A DNA stretch of 64,000 bases, from contig OZ020248.1 in the NCBI GenBank assembly GCA_963971285.1, positions 25,223,764-25,287,763 on the forward strand, written 5' to 3'. The stretch comes from Astropecten irregularis. Lineage: Eukaryota; Echinodermata; Asteroidea; Paxillosida; Astropectinidae. Shown piece after piece: positions 1-11,039 of this stretch. The notes under the pieces are model-generated. The model did no database searches. It was not told the DNA's origin and saw only the letters and a list, made by a program, of their open reading frames with translations. The position numbers and the translations under genes are program-made. Each line of letters starts with the position of its first letter. Position 1 is the first letter of the stretch.

Positions 1-2425
1 ATGTGAGTACATCATTATATGGAGAAATGTCTCCATGATCATACCGTGCATTAATTGAAAACTGCTTGTGTTATTGCATGGAGGAATTCTTCCATGGTTA
101 TTTTTTTATTAGGAATGAGAGAATTAGGGACCGCAGGTTAGAGGGGCCTACATCTAAAAGTAGGGTCACCACTCCCCAAATGCCGGGTATATTTTCTGGG
201 AGGCAGAGCGGATCCACGGGGGGGGGGGGGGGTTAGGGGGCTTAAACCCCTCCCTTTGGGCTCCCTAAAAAAAATCAATCAATCAATCAATCAATCGAAA
301 TGTCAAATTGAAAATCTCCCTACCAAAGAAGGGGGGACACCGCCCTTCCACACCTTTCCGCCCTCGGGCGCTCCGCTCCCTCGCAGTGCCTGGCTACAAA
401 ATTTCACTCCGGGTAACCCTTAGCAAAAAGCTAGATCCGCCCTTGGGATGAGGGTGTCTTATTTCTCCATGGAATGGCTTTATAGTTATAAATCATGCTG
501 TTTTCATGCTGTTTCTGAAAAAAAATATCATACTCTGGTTTTTTTCGTTGATTAATCTGTAGTAAAAAAAACGACAGCTGTCACTGATAATTTTGGGTGG
601 GTAAAAAGTTATTGCAAACAATTAGTGTAATATTTACACATTTATCAATATTGTGATATAAATATTTATATGTTGTTCTTTTGTATTTTCATCTTTCAGG
701 AATCCCCGAAACACAATATTTGATGCCAAACGTCTGATAGGCCGTCGATTTGACGATTCGTCGGTCCAGGCAGACATTAAGCACTGGCCATTCAGGGTTG
801 TCAACCATCAAGGGAAGCCTAAACTACAAGCCGAGTACCAGAACGAGACCAAGACCTTTGCTCCTGAGGAGATCAGCTCTATGGTGCTCGTCAAAATGAG
901 GGAGACGGCAGAGGCGTATCTGGGCCAGGGCGTGACGGATGCTGTCATCACCGTACCAGCCTACTTCAACGACTCCCAGAGGCAAGCTACAAAAGACGCC
1001 GGGCAAATTGCTGGACTGAACGTCCTGAGGATCATCAACGAGCCTACAGCGGCAGCTTTGGCCTATGGATTGGACAAGAAACTGAAGGGGGAGAAGCACG
1101 TCCTCATTTTTGACCTGGGTGGAGGCACCTTTGACGTTTCTGTCCTGGCAATTGAGGATGGAATCTTTGAGGTTCTCTCCACTGCTGGTGATACCCATCT
1201 GGGCGGGGAGGACTTTGACAACCGCTTGGTGAGCCACCTGTCTGCAGAGTTCCAGAGGAAGAACAAGAAGGATCTGACCAGGAACCCCAGAGCTCTTCGC
1301 CGTTTGAGGACAGCTGCTGAACGAGCCAAGCGTACCCTCTCCAGCAGCACTCAGGCCAACATTGAGGTGGACTCGATCTCTGATGGGATTGATTTCTACA
1401 CATCCATCTCACGTGCTCGCTTCGAGGAGTTGTGTGCTGACTTGTTCCGTCAGTGTATCGCTCCAGTTGAGAGAGCTCTAGTGGATGCCAAACTTGAAAA
1501 GCACAAGATTGATGAGGTTGTGCTAGTCGGAGGCTCCACTCGAATCCCAAAGATCCAGAAGCTGTTGCAGGATTACCTCAATGGCAAGGAGTTGAACAGA
1601 TCAATCAACCCAGACGAAGCAGTAGCTTATGGTGCTGCTGTGCAAGCCGCCATCTTGAGTGGTGACCAGAGTTCAGAGGTCAAGGATGTTCTTCTTGTAG
1701 ATGTTGCCCCTCTTTCTCTTGGTATCGAGACGGCTGGTGGCGTCATGACCAAGCTGATAGAGCGCAACAACCGCATCCCGAGCAAGACATCCAAGACTTT
1801 CTCTACATACTCAGACAACCAGCCTGCAGTTTCCGTCCAAGTCTTTGAGGGCGAGAGGGCCATGACAAAGGACAACAACCGTCTTGGCGTCTTCGAGCTC
1901 TCGGGAATCCCTCCTGCTCCCCGCGGTGTGCCTAAGATAGAGGTCACTTTTGACATCGACGCTAATGGCATTCTCAACGTTTCTGCCAAAGATGAGAGCA
2001 CTGGCAAGAGCAACCAGATCACCATCACCAACGACAAGGGAAGGCTGTCAAAGGAGGACATCGACAGGATGGTGTCGGACGCCGAGAAGTACAAGGCAGA
2101 GGATGATGCACAGAGGGAGCGCATCACTTCAAGAAACGAACTGGAAAGCTACATCTTCAGCATCAAGTCGGCCTTGAACGAGGAAGCTGTGCAGAGCAAG
2201 ATAGCAGTGGATGACAAAGAGACAGCCGAGAGCGCACTGAGAGAGGCACTGACCTGGCTGGACAACAACAATCTGGCTGAGAAGGATGAGTACAGCAACA
2301 AGCTGGATGAACTGCAAAAGGTATGCTCTCCAATCATGGCCAAGTTGCATAGCGGAGGCAGCACAGGGGCTCATCAGGGATCCAGTGGTGGACACCAAGG
2401 ACCTACCGTGGAAGAAGTACATTGA
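1..2425 (+). CDS. Heat shock protein 70 (HSC70-like), 3' part
   Basis: ATP-dependent cytosolic chaperone, truncated by the window edge. Bases 1-2 (AT) directly before GTGAGT are read as the end of the previous exon. Intron 3-699 ends in TTTCAG, and base 700 (G) completes ATG, giving the conserved [18 protein letters not shown] block near residue 61 of a normal HSP70. The 700-2425 exon encodes about 575 residues. Visible are the nucleotide-binding signatures [10 protein letters not shown] and [11 protein letters not shown], the linker [15 protein letters not shown], the substrate-binding beta domain, and a short HQG/GGS-rich tail. The tail ends GPTVEEVH, not the EEVD that docks TPR co-chaperones. 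The frame is intact and the core residues look normal, so it should be active. Having an intron suggests a constitutive HSC70-type gene rather than the intronless inducible type. Convergent with MEIOB. Confidence 0.95.
185..440. repeat. Low-complexity and putative repeat in HSP70 intron
   Basis: Contains a run of about 16 G around 219-234, a (CAAT)n microsatellite around 279-297, and outer segments reading AGCGGATCCACGGGG and its rough reverse complement CTAGATCCGCCC, which suggests a degraded inverted-repeat element. Family not recognised. Confidence 0.4.
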
Positions 2426-3712
2426 ACAATAATTTTACCACAAACTTCCGGTATTGTTCTGCCTAATACAGAGAATATTTTAATTTAATATTATCTCAAT
2501 CTAAATATTAAAATGATAAATAATTACATTATGAGTTTAACTGTGAGCTTTGTAAACATCAAATAATATTGGATTATTTTGTCTTACTGCCACAATAGAA
2601 TCTATACCCATCTAGACAAAAGAACATTATCTAAAAAACAACAGGTTATATTATTCAGATGAACAAAGAAAGCCTTGCAAATAATAACTATTCCGAGCTT
2701 TATAAAAACTGTTTTAAGGAACTATTTGAATGAATGCAAGAAACATAACGGCAATGTGGAATTTTCATAACCACCAATATTGAAAATTTGGAATAATGAG
2801 ATTTATTGAAGAATTCCCTATAAGTTAAAAGTAACTCGTACTTAATTAGCTAGTTAAGCAACTTGTTTGTTACAATGTTGAGTTCTTTTAGCAAAGTACA
2901 TGTAGTTTAAAATTTAAGTTGGAATTAAAATTTTAAAAGTAGGGAAAGGAATATGAGGTAAACTCCATGAATAAACACTGCAACAAAGTGTTTAATGTTA
3001 ACAACCTCAAAATAGATTCTTACATGGTGTTTCCGCAAACCGATTCATATAACCTCAAAATTCAGAGAAAAGAAAATTGCAGTAAGAAAGAGTGTTTAAT
3101 ACTGTGCTCATCAAATGTTTAACTTGAACTTTTAAAAACTTGTGGCAAAGGGAATGTTGCGTTTTTATTTTAATTACGAACAATGTTTAACTGTTGAAAA
3201 GTAAAGTTATTTTTGTATGTAATGGAAATATGGTATTTGACATTTAAAATTCTTTTCTGATCGTTTTTTTACTTTTGATTATTATTTTCCTTGAAGCCTT
3301 TTTGCACACAGAAATCCTTAGAATGCAGTGAATAATTTTAGTATGAAGATTATTTTAAAGAATAAGCAAGATATCTGGTGTTGGTCAACTGTGATATGTG
3401 TATTCATAAACACTTCTATGTAAATAAGGAATATTATTATATTATATTATTTTCTTACGCAATTTTAATAAAAAATATTCATTTTATAATGTATGCAGAT
3501 TGTTATCAATAGTGCTGTCATTTTAAGTATAGGCCTGTGTTTGGTTTATCAAATAAATTAGGAGAACAAATAATCAGATGAAGTTTAAGATGAAAATCAT
3601 CCTTCAGGAAGATGAACAACTTTGAAATCCTAATGTATAGTATTTACTGGTATCCAGTCATCATCTTGACGTCTCACCGAACGAAGCTGTCATATCTTAT
3701 CTGGTGATATTG
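2426..3712. other. HSP70 3' UTR and convergent intergenic spacer
   Basis: AT-rich sequence between the stop codons of HSP70 (+) and MEIOB (-). No coding potential is seen. The left part is expected to be HSP70 3' UTR, and the far right part MEIOB 3' UTR. Confidence 0.6.
3467..3472 (+). promoter_or_regulatory. Candidate HSP70 polyadenylation signal
   Basis: AATAAA about 1.04 kb downstream of the HSP70 stop, in an AT-rich 3' UTR. It is the most distal clear hexamer before the MEIOB end, but other AT-rich variants exist, so usage is inferred. Confidence 0.4.
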
Positions 3713-6700
3713 CTAGAGATGCGGTAGGAATTCTGTAGGTTCTGCCACGCTACACGAGAGAAGACGAACGCTGCGCCGAGGTGGGTTTGCTCCGTACTGG
3801 GAAACCTGAGATAATGGTTTCCCAAATGTTTGCCAAATCATCAAACCGAAAAGAAAAACACAGACCAGTGTATAGATAGGGAACAGAAAAGCTCTCTTGT
3901 ATTAAGAAGATGGTATAGATGGAGCAAAAAAAACCTAGCGGTAGGAGGGTATAAGCTAGGGTTGTCTGGGCGCGCCACCTTTGCTGCCGCATCAAGTCTG
4001 AATGGGTTATATAGGTTCGTTTAATACACCCAGGCCCCTGGGGAAAAGAAGATCATTTTGCCTACCTTGAAGTACACCTTGCATCTTTCCAGCAGGTAGT
4101 TCCACTTGAGATCCGTCTTCTGCTGGTCTGTTTGCTGCAAAAACTCGTCCGTCTTAAAAGTACAAGATGGAATAGATGCAGGTTGAACCATTCGTGGACC
4201 AATATTTGATTGCAAGTACGGCCTTATAATCAGAATCTGTCACAATAAGCAAGCACACTAAAACAAAGATATTTATTAATTTCTCCTCTAAGGCTGGTTT
4301 ATCCTTACCGTGCATTTCAGAATCTCTTCCGCGTTGGTTCCTCCAAGATAGCAGCCGGTCAGCGTGCCGGTGGCATCCGAGAGACCGGTCAAGATGTCAA
4401 AGGTCATTACCGTGCTCGTTTGACCTGAGACGGAGGAGGTGCAGTTGGGATTGGCGCACGTGAACAATGAGGCGTCCACGCGACGCTTGCAGTTGGAGCT
4501 GGGAGAGGAAATTGGAATGAGAAAATGCGAACATCTTCAAGTGCTGATAAAACAACTGGCCTTGCAGTTTCATGATATTGATACTCAACAGGACCTTTAC
4601 TCTCGTGGGCTCTACAAAGATGAAGAACGTAGGACTGGGGATTCGTTTGTGTATGGTTCATAATTTCCAGTAATGAAGGCTTCTATACCAGCCCAGATGA
4701 TGGCTGTCGTAGTTAGCTGTGGCGAATGTACCATATTTATCTTTGTCCACATAATTATGCTCATAACAAATACATTCAGTTATGTTAGAGTACGACACCG
4801 TCACAAGTTGTTAGTTAAGGGGCCGATTGGAAGAGTAAAAACAGTCAATTTACAGGCTCCTTAATTTGCAAGTTAGCATGTAATTAAGCATAATAAATTA
4901 AAACAAGTAACAGCCTTCTGCTAAAGGCTCATCATCATCCACTCAAACTAATCCGACATTAAGTCAGTTTCCTTTGTGGCTATTTAATGATTATCATATA
5001 AAATGCTCAGAGTCGAGAGGGTCTTTAGCCTTTGAGGAAGATCCTGCTTTAAGGGTCGAAACGTCAGGCCTTCCTACCTCTGAGTAATCATTATGTATAA
5101 TATTTACAACAAATTTGTAAGTTAAAACAAAGGCATGAACTCGTATCGAGCAGCACATTTCCTCTCAGCCTTACCACCTCATCGAGACGCAGTTCCTGGT
5201 ACCGCTGTCGATGTCGAATGTTGTGAGGAAGGCGTACGCGATGCCGTAGCTGGTGCTGCTCGACCCGCCGTCCGGTCGCTCGCCAACCAGGCATTTGATC
5301 TGGTCCACTTTATACACGTCCGTGATCGAAGACACTGTTAGTCAGGTATCACATAAAAAAAACCTTTACAAAATCATTACCTTGATTTGTTTGACTTGGC
5401 TGAGTGAATGATATGGAGGGTATGGAGTTTAATCTTCAGAAGAACTTTCTTACAAGTAAGATGCAGTCCAGAAACATGGGCGGGAAGATTGACAAAAATA
5501 TCAAGGGAAATTGAGGAACATTTCATCTCTTACCAGAATTAAAAAAACAATCAAATGATAGAGTCGACTGTTCCTGTCACACACGACCGGAAGGTGTCAA
5601 ATTTCACCATGATGTCCGTGGCAAAGACAACTACAAGTCATGGTTAAAGACATAGATACACGAATAGATTAAACAAAATGCCAACTAATAAAAAACAATT
5701 AAAGTAAACAAACAAACCGGACAAACAAATTTCTAATGTCAAGATTTTAGAACTTTAATTGGTGGATTTCATTATTATTGTCATTTAGATTAAAATGGAT
5801 GAGCCGGAATTTGACTAATTTCCTTTTCAATTTAATTGCTTTTTAACCGTTGCTGATGAGTCGATCATTAGGCATCAAATCAACGTGCATAGCATTTCCT
5901 TTTACTATTGATCTCTTGATGTAAGAAATTTCAAATGTAAATCATTAATTAGTTTACCAATTCGAGTTTGCCAGCAATCTGGCAATGCCACATCACTAAA
6001 GTAAAGGATGGCGGCGAAAAGACGTGAGTTAAGGGCGGGGCCAGTGAATATCAAAATGGCCATCCACCTGTTTCCCACTGTTATTTAATTAATTGATCAC
6101 CAGTGTTTCATTATGCCTAAAGGGAGCACGCTGTTAGCAGTGATATTTGATATACATCCGTCGTGTACTCAAGGAAACATCCATCTGTCTTGGTATATAA
6201 ACACAGCGTCTTGTTATTTTGGTTGTACTACTTCTAGACTTTGTCATTTGCCGCTAAGTGGTGTCATTTGTCATAATTTGGACTTTGGATAGAAGGATGC
6301 ATGCATCCAACTCGTCTGAGCTATCCAAAGTGGCTTGTGTGTCAATTTAATAAAATGGGCTTCATCGGTCACGTTTTAGCGGACTCAATCAGTGTATCAG
6401 ATATCCAAGTGAGACATTTTACATGGACCCTATTGTTTATTCGCAGACTGTGTGTGAAAGTCTGCAATAATTGTAGAATGAAAAATGCATTTTCGGGACA
6501 GTGTGCGATTAAATTATTTTGAAACACAAAATCTGACATAGTCCGCCTTAGACTTGGGCATGAACTGTACTGGGGCCAATTTCTGCTTAAGCACAAAATT
6601 TGCTTAAGCATGAAAAGTCTTCCTTGATCAAACAGGATTGCCAACCAAATTTTCATGTGATGTTTACTGCTTTAGACTTGTATTCGGCCATTGTTTACTG

Positions 6701-9700
6701 AGCATAACATTCACAAGGAGTTTTGCCTGGCATATTGATTTCATTTAGCTACCAGCCAAGGAGACGGTGTTTTGGTGCTTTTAAAGCAAAAATGAACACT
6801 GGACAAAATGCATGTTTTTTCTTTGGGGGGGGGGGGGAGATACAATTTTCGCTCTATCCATCAATATTTATTTTCAACATGTAGATCAAATGATTATCTT
6901 ACGTTCAACAGCTTGTCTGCTCGTGTCATCGTCTTGGTCTTCGCTTGGATCACGTGACTGGCCGAACTTGAACAACGCATGCGCCTCACGGGTGTCTGTT
7001 AATAAGCAAATATTAAGAAAAAATGAAGAAAAATTAACAAATAATGATACAATACAATAATATCTTAATATTGTATTCATTAGTCAACTGTAATAGCCCA
7101 AATTAGAAAGTAAACATTACAAATAGATCTCTCTGTTTAAGATTTTTGGATGAATGTGGAATGAATTTTGGTAGAACAGGAAGTTTGCCGCGTCTAAAGC
7201 CACTTTGATTTATTCAAGCTCCCCCATACCGTATTCGATGCTAAAGGCCTTTTCACACTACGCTAAAAAACAATCTTAAATATTGAGAAATCTCTTATGG
7301 TTGAGAAATCTTATCATCGTGTGAATGGACACCAATGCTTGAGAGTGACCGACGTCCCCGGTGAATCCTTGACTGAGATTTTGACCGAGGTCCAGACCCA
7401 TGAGAGAATTTCTCAATGGTTGAGAAAAGTTAGCGTCGTGTGAAAAGGCCTTTACGCGGTAAATCTGATTCTCGATAAAAAGTTCAGTCGGCAAAAAAGG
7501 TATACGGTGATGGCTTACCGGGGTTTGTGATGAAGATGGTCTTCGAGTCGACTGTTCCTGTCACACACGACCGGAAGGTGTCAAATTTCACCATGATGTC
7601 CGTGGCAAAGACAACTGCAAGTGATGGTTCAAGACATGGTACAAGAGGGTTATTTTGATTAACTTCATTCCGGCAAATGAGCAGTGGGTTGAAATGGCCA
7701 CAGAATTTTTGGGAAACAAACTCCATTATCATATTTTTTTGTAATCGATTATTTTCATCTATGATGAGTGATTTTGCCATTTTTTAGCCTGTACCTGTTT
7801 CATGCGGAGTGATGTGCTGCAGGTGGTCAATATTTTCCGTGTCCCATCTGTAGATTCAAGGAGAATAAAAAGGATAAATCAATCAAATGGCTATCTCGGG
7901 CCGAGTGGAACTTTTATGACATGCCATACTGTCAACTGTCATGACATTAACCTAATCTGACAGCTTGAGAGCAGTCGCCACAATCCAAAATTGGTGATAA
8001 ATATCAACCACCGCATGTGATAATCATGCATTTGGTAAGCTCCTTGATGGGTCGGAGATAGAGCAAATCGAGCTGTGGTGGTGAAGATCGACATCAAAGA
8101 TGGCGTCGCATGCAACTCCATCTGTTAGGAGTACAATTATTCGTCTCTGGACTTACATAACCAGTGGGAACCCTGGGCAAGTCTCGTCGTACATCTGGAC
8201 CTCGCATCGTTGGGTCTTCTTGCCGGTTTTCGTCACGATATCCTTCGGAGTCCCAGTCTGAAGATAATAAAATTGAGAGGATGCTATACGAGAATGGCTT
8301 TGGTTTTGTTTTGGGGATTTGTTTTTGCAAGTGCACTTGGCTTAGAGCAAGCAAAATGCCTGAATAGTTTTTTTGGGTGATAGGCCTACACCCTACAGGG
8401 AAATGAGGTAGGACGCTCGGCCGTGGCCCATCTTGAACATAACTTGTAGAGGCAATCTGGCAGAAGACCTGGTTCGGCATTCAGTTATACAAGGAAATTA
8501 GCTTCCATCCGGAGTTCATTGTCAAAGACTTTAGGTAGGGGGAGATTGTCACAAACCATAGGCTCAAACGAGAAGTATCCTACGGCCTTTAACTCACCGT
8601 CTTGAGAAGCACCATGACATTGACGTGTTCCCCGTGCAATCCCTGACCGTTGACGATCACGTCGGCGAGACTGCTGTAGTTGTTACTCTCACGGATCGGG
8701 ATATGCTGTAGGCCATTGAACTCGTCCACATTCCAGCCTCCGTACATACACAATGTAGAATACTTCTCACTCAGAGTAAGCTGAAATTGGCTAATACGAC
8801 AAAGGCAATGCAAAACGACAATTTGTGAACTTCCTTTCCAAATTTTGTGAACTGTATACTGTTGCGATATCCTAAAAATATCAGTGTATTGTTTTTTGTG
8901 AACTTCTGGCCCTCATAATACGTACCTGGGGGTCCACGGGCGATAGCGTTCCTCTTGTTCAGTATTCTGTTTGCTCTGTATCTGGGGATTTCGGATCTCA
9001 ACTATTGGACAAATAAACAAAAAAATATTTCTTCAAAATACTTTTATTAATAATAAAAACACACAACGGCGAAGCTGGGTATCACAACACACAAATTTGT
9101 GACTCATCTTAATGTACAGATAAAATGATGTAGTACGTCACGGTGTTCCGAGCTCAATCATCAGTTGTAACTGGGGCACTTGTTTTCACCTTCAATTATC
9201 TTTTTGGTACATCACAGATACAGTCAAAGAGATGTACAGGTTTGGTAACTATTTAATATCCGGCTAATCAAAATTCAGTCCCCTTCTCGCTTCAGCAGCA
9301 TGAAGCCCTACACTTGCTCACTTTTTTCTCTTTGGGGAATAAATTGAAATAAAGGAGGGGCTTCAAGACTGGTCTGTTCCATTTTGTAATAAATCATTGG
9401 CACGAACTGCTGTCTTTATTTCTCTGTAAACTGTTTCTTCGTGAACATACCGATATCTCCTATCTTAAATCTGGTGGCCAAGTCCTGTATGTATGCCTCG
9501 GATCCCCAGCATGTACCATTGACGAAGTCAACGGGGGAATCCCTCACGGTGAAGCTCAATAGGCCACGATCTGTCGTTGGATCTTCAAGTTGAAAATTTC
9601 CAATATAATCAAACAAGTTAGCAGTATGAAATGTAAGTAATGCTTCAGATTTAAAGCAAACCAACCAACCGACCGACCATACAAGAGACTTCAGAGAACA

Positions 9701-10780
9701 ACACATACTAGGAGGCAATTATATAATATTTCGTGCACAGCATAAATCACTCATGTGTATTTAAATTCATACTCACCTGATTTGCTAGGAATCGATTTTG
9801 GCTGTTGTTTTGCAATTACAACTCCGACAATTACCTGCACAGTAACAGGGAAAATGCAGTATTCCGTGTCATATTGATAATTTATAGATATTTGTGTTGA
9901 GTATATTCATTTTGAGTATAGCTTACTAAAGACTAAACCAAAAAAATAAGAACCATACAGATCGTGGTACTGGTACTAGTGTATGCCCTACTGTTGAAGA
10001 ATAATTGTCGTTTTGACATACGGTTATGCCACATTCAATAAAGGTTTTTATGCTAGGGCCTATACACATTCAACTTGTAGTGTACTACTACTACTACTAG
10101 GGCCTAGTTGCAGGCATAGGCCTAATCCCAAATTTCAGTGTACATCCTAACGTTAGGCCTAAGTCAAAACCCTAAAATTATTGGTAGCCTAGGTCTAAAA
10201 TTGTTAAAAGGTTGATGACGGAGGTGTTATTATTAAAAGGAATAGGCCTAAGCCTAAGCCCTAAATAGGGCCTGACATTTCGGCCTAACGTTAGTGTTAC
10301 ACTTAGGCCTACAGTTAATTGCATGTTTATCCCTAACGTTAATTACAAGGTGGCTAACCTCACAGTGCAGTGCACGATAGGCGATACAAATTATGGCTGC
10401 CACATTCATGTCATGTAGCTTTCATAATTTTGTCAAAAATGTTGTCAAAAATTTTGTCAAAAATCTTTGGTCAAAAATTTTGTCAAAAATTTGCAAATGA
10501 TAAAATAGGCCTAGGGGCTTTTTTTTTTTTAGGCCGGGCTGGCCCAGTATTGTAGAATGTAGACTGCTAGCCCTGTGTAACGTTATAAAGACATAATTAT
10601 TTTCAGTCAGTCACTTACCGTGTTTGCTGCGTGAGGTGTGATGTCTTTCAGCGGTGTGACATCGCCGTGATTCCCACTCGGTGGTTGGGCCTGTGGCTGT
10701 GTATGGACTCGAGTTCCATCTGGCCAGCAAACATTTTGTGACCCGAATTCACGGTTTCCAAAACTCCCTGACCAGGCCAT
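3713..10780 (-). CDS. MEIOB: MEIOB, meiosis-specific OB-domain protein (complete)
   Basis: Meiotic nuclear protein related to RPA1. In vertebrates it works with SPATA22 on single-stranded DNA in crossover repair. Exons in gene order: 10780-10619, 9834-9777, 9582-9451, 9001-8926, 8790-8598, 8257-8157, 7847-7795, 7614-7519, 6995-6903, 5334-5175, 4498-4309, 4152-4066, 3805-3713. The total is 1494 nt, 497 aa plus TAG, with all phases consistent (vertebrate MEIOB is about 440-470 aa). Diagnostic blocks against the remembered vertebrate protein are VIVGVVIAK, SFTVRDSPVDFVN, CEVQMYDET, VKFDTFRSCVTGTV, SYGIAYAFLTTFDID, the zinc-ribbon-like CSNC and CANPNC pairs, and LKWNYLLERCKVYFK. The start is the first ATG of the 10780 exon. 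Introns carry MITEs and a partial exon copy. It starts 259 bp from the divergent C17orf75 gene. Confidence 0.93.
5015..5080 (+). repeat. Penelope-like/hammerhead-like repeat end
   Basis: Contains TTGAGGA, a GATCC...GGGTC hairpin, then GAAACGTCAGG. The same layout recurs elsewhere in the window (12284-12330, 27770-27830, 51890-51950, mostly inverted). Such ends are typical of Penelope-like retroelement flanks carrying hammerhead-like motifs. The ribozyme core here is imperfect. Confidence 0.35.
5561..5652 (-). pseudogene. Partial duplicate of MEIOB exon 8 in MEIOB intron 9
   Basis: Matches 7545-7636 (exon 8 plus its acceptor flank) with three mismatches, all in the intronic flank. The 70 coding bases are identical by eye. 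The acceptor is kept as TAG. The original donor side is missing, but a strong unrelated donor (CTGGTAAGAG) follows at 5533, making a potential 97-bp exon at 5534-5630. Included after exon 9 it would shift the frame, and in the exon 8 frame it reaches a TGA soon after VDSII. Most likely a dead copy or poison exon. Confidence 0.85.
6555..6790. mobile_element. CTTAAGCA-family MITE, copy 1
   Basis: Starts GGGGCCAATTTCTGCTTAAGCAC and closes with GTTTTGGTGCTTTTAAAGCA. It shares the internal text CTTCCTTGATCAAACAGGATT with copies at 32461, 38573, 46003 and others. It lies in MEIOB intron 9 and has no coding capacity. Confidence 0.6.
7242..7454. mobile_element. Short TIR element (MITE)
   Basis: Ends are an inverted repeat: TAAAGGCCTTTTCACACTACG at the left and its near-complement CGTCGTGTGAAAAGGCCTTTA at the right, about 24 bp, enclosing 160 bp with an internal TTGAGAAA palindrome. 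Lies in MEIOB intron 8, just downstream of exon 8. No ORF. Confidence 0.7.
10000..10345. repeat. TAGGCCTA/TAACGTTA palindrome-rich tract
   Basis: Dense run of GGCCTA and CCTAACGTTAGG words, with a (CTA)n stretch near 10083-10099, in MEIOB intron 1. The same palindromic octamer is scattered through the whole window, so it may reflect a lineage-wide bias or an unresolved repeat. Confidence 0.5.
10425..10502. repeat. GTCAAAAATTTT tandem repeat
   Basis: Five or so copies of a 13-15-bp unit GTCAAAAATTTT, itself nearly palindromic, in MEIOB intron 1. Confidence 0.7.
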
Positions 10781-11039
10781 AATTTCCTTTCAGCTTTCGT
10801 CGTGCGTGTGCTATGAAGGAAGCGGTACTCGCTGGTAATTTTAGAAACACTTGTCTGCCCCAGTTTTCGACAAAAGCGAGGAAAACGAAACAGACGTCAG
10901 TAAATTTGAACACTTTCTTACTCGGTGTCCTTTTAAAAATGGCGCCTTGTTGCTACGTGCCAAAAATGGCTCAATTTGATTGGCCCAATGTTTGATTGAT
11001 GATGCTTACGTCACGTCATCTCTCAATTCCTAAAACAAA
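10781..11039. promoter_or_regulatory. Divergent promoter of MEIOB and C17orf75
   Basis: Only 259 bp separate the two start codons, so both 5' UTRs and core promoters must be here or overlap first exons. Visible candidate sites are a CRE-like TACGTCACGTCATC at about 11007-11020 and AAAATGGCGCC at about 10937, an E2F/YY1-like word. No TATA box is evident. Bidirectional use is inferred from geometry. Confidence 0.55.

Noticed and set aside
8780..8781. Acceptor TTTCAG for MEIOB exon 5
   Set aside because: It breaks the reading frame from exon 4. The upstream TATTAG at 8791-8796 keeps phase and restores the family block (PSQFQLTLSEKYS).
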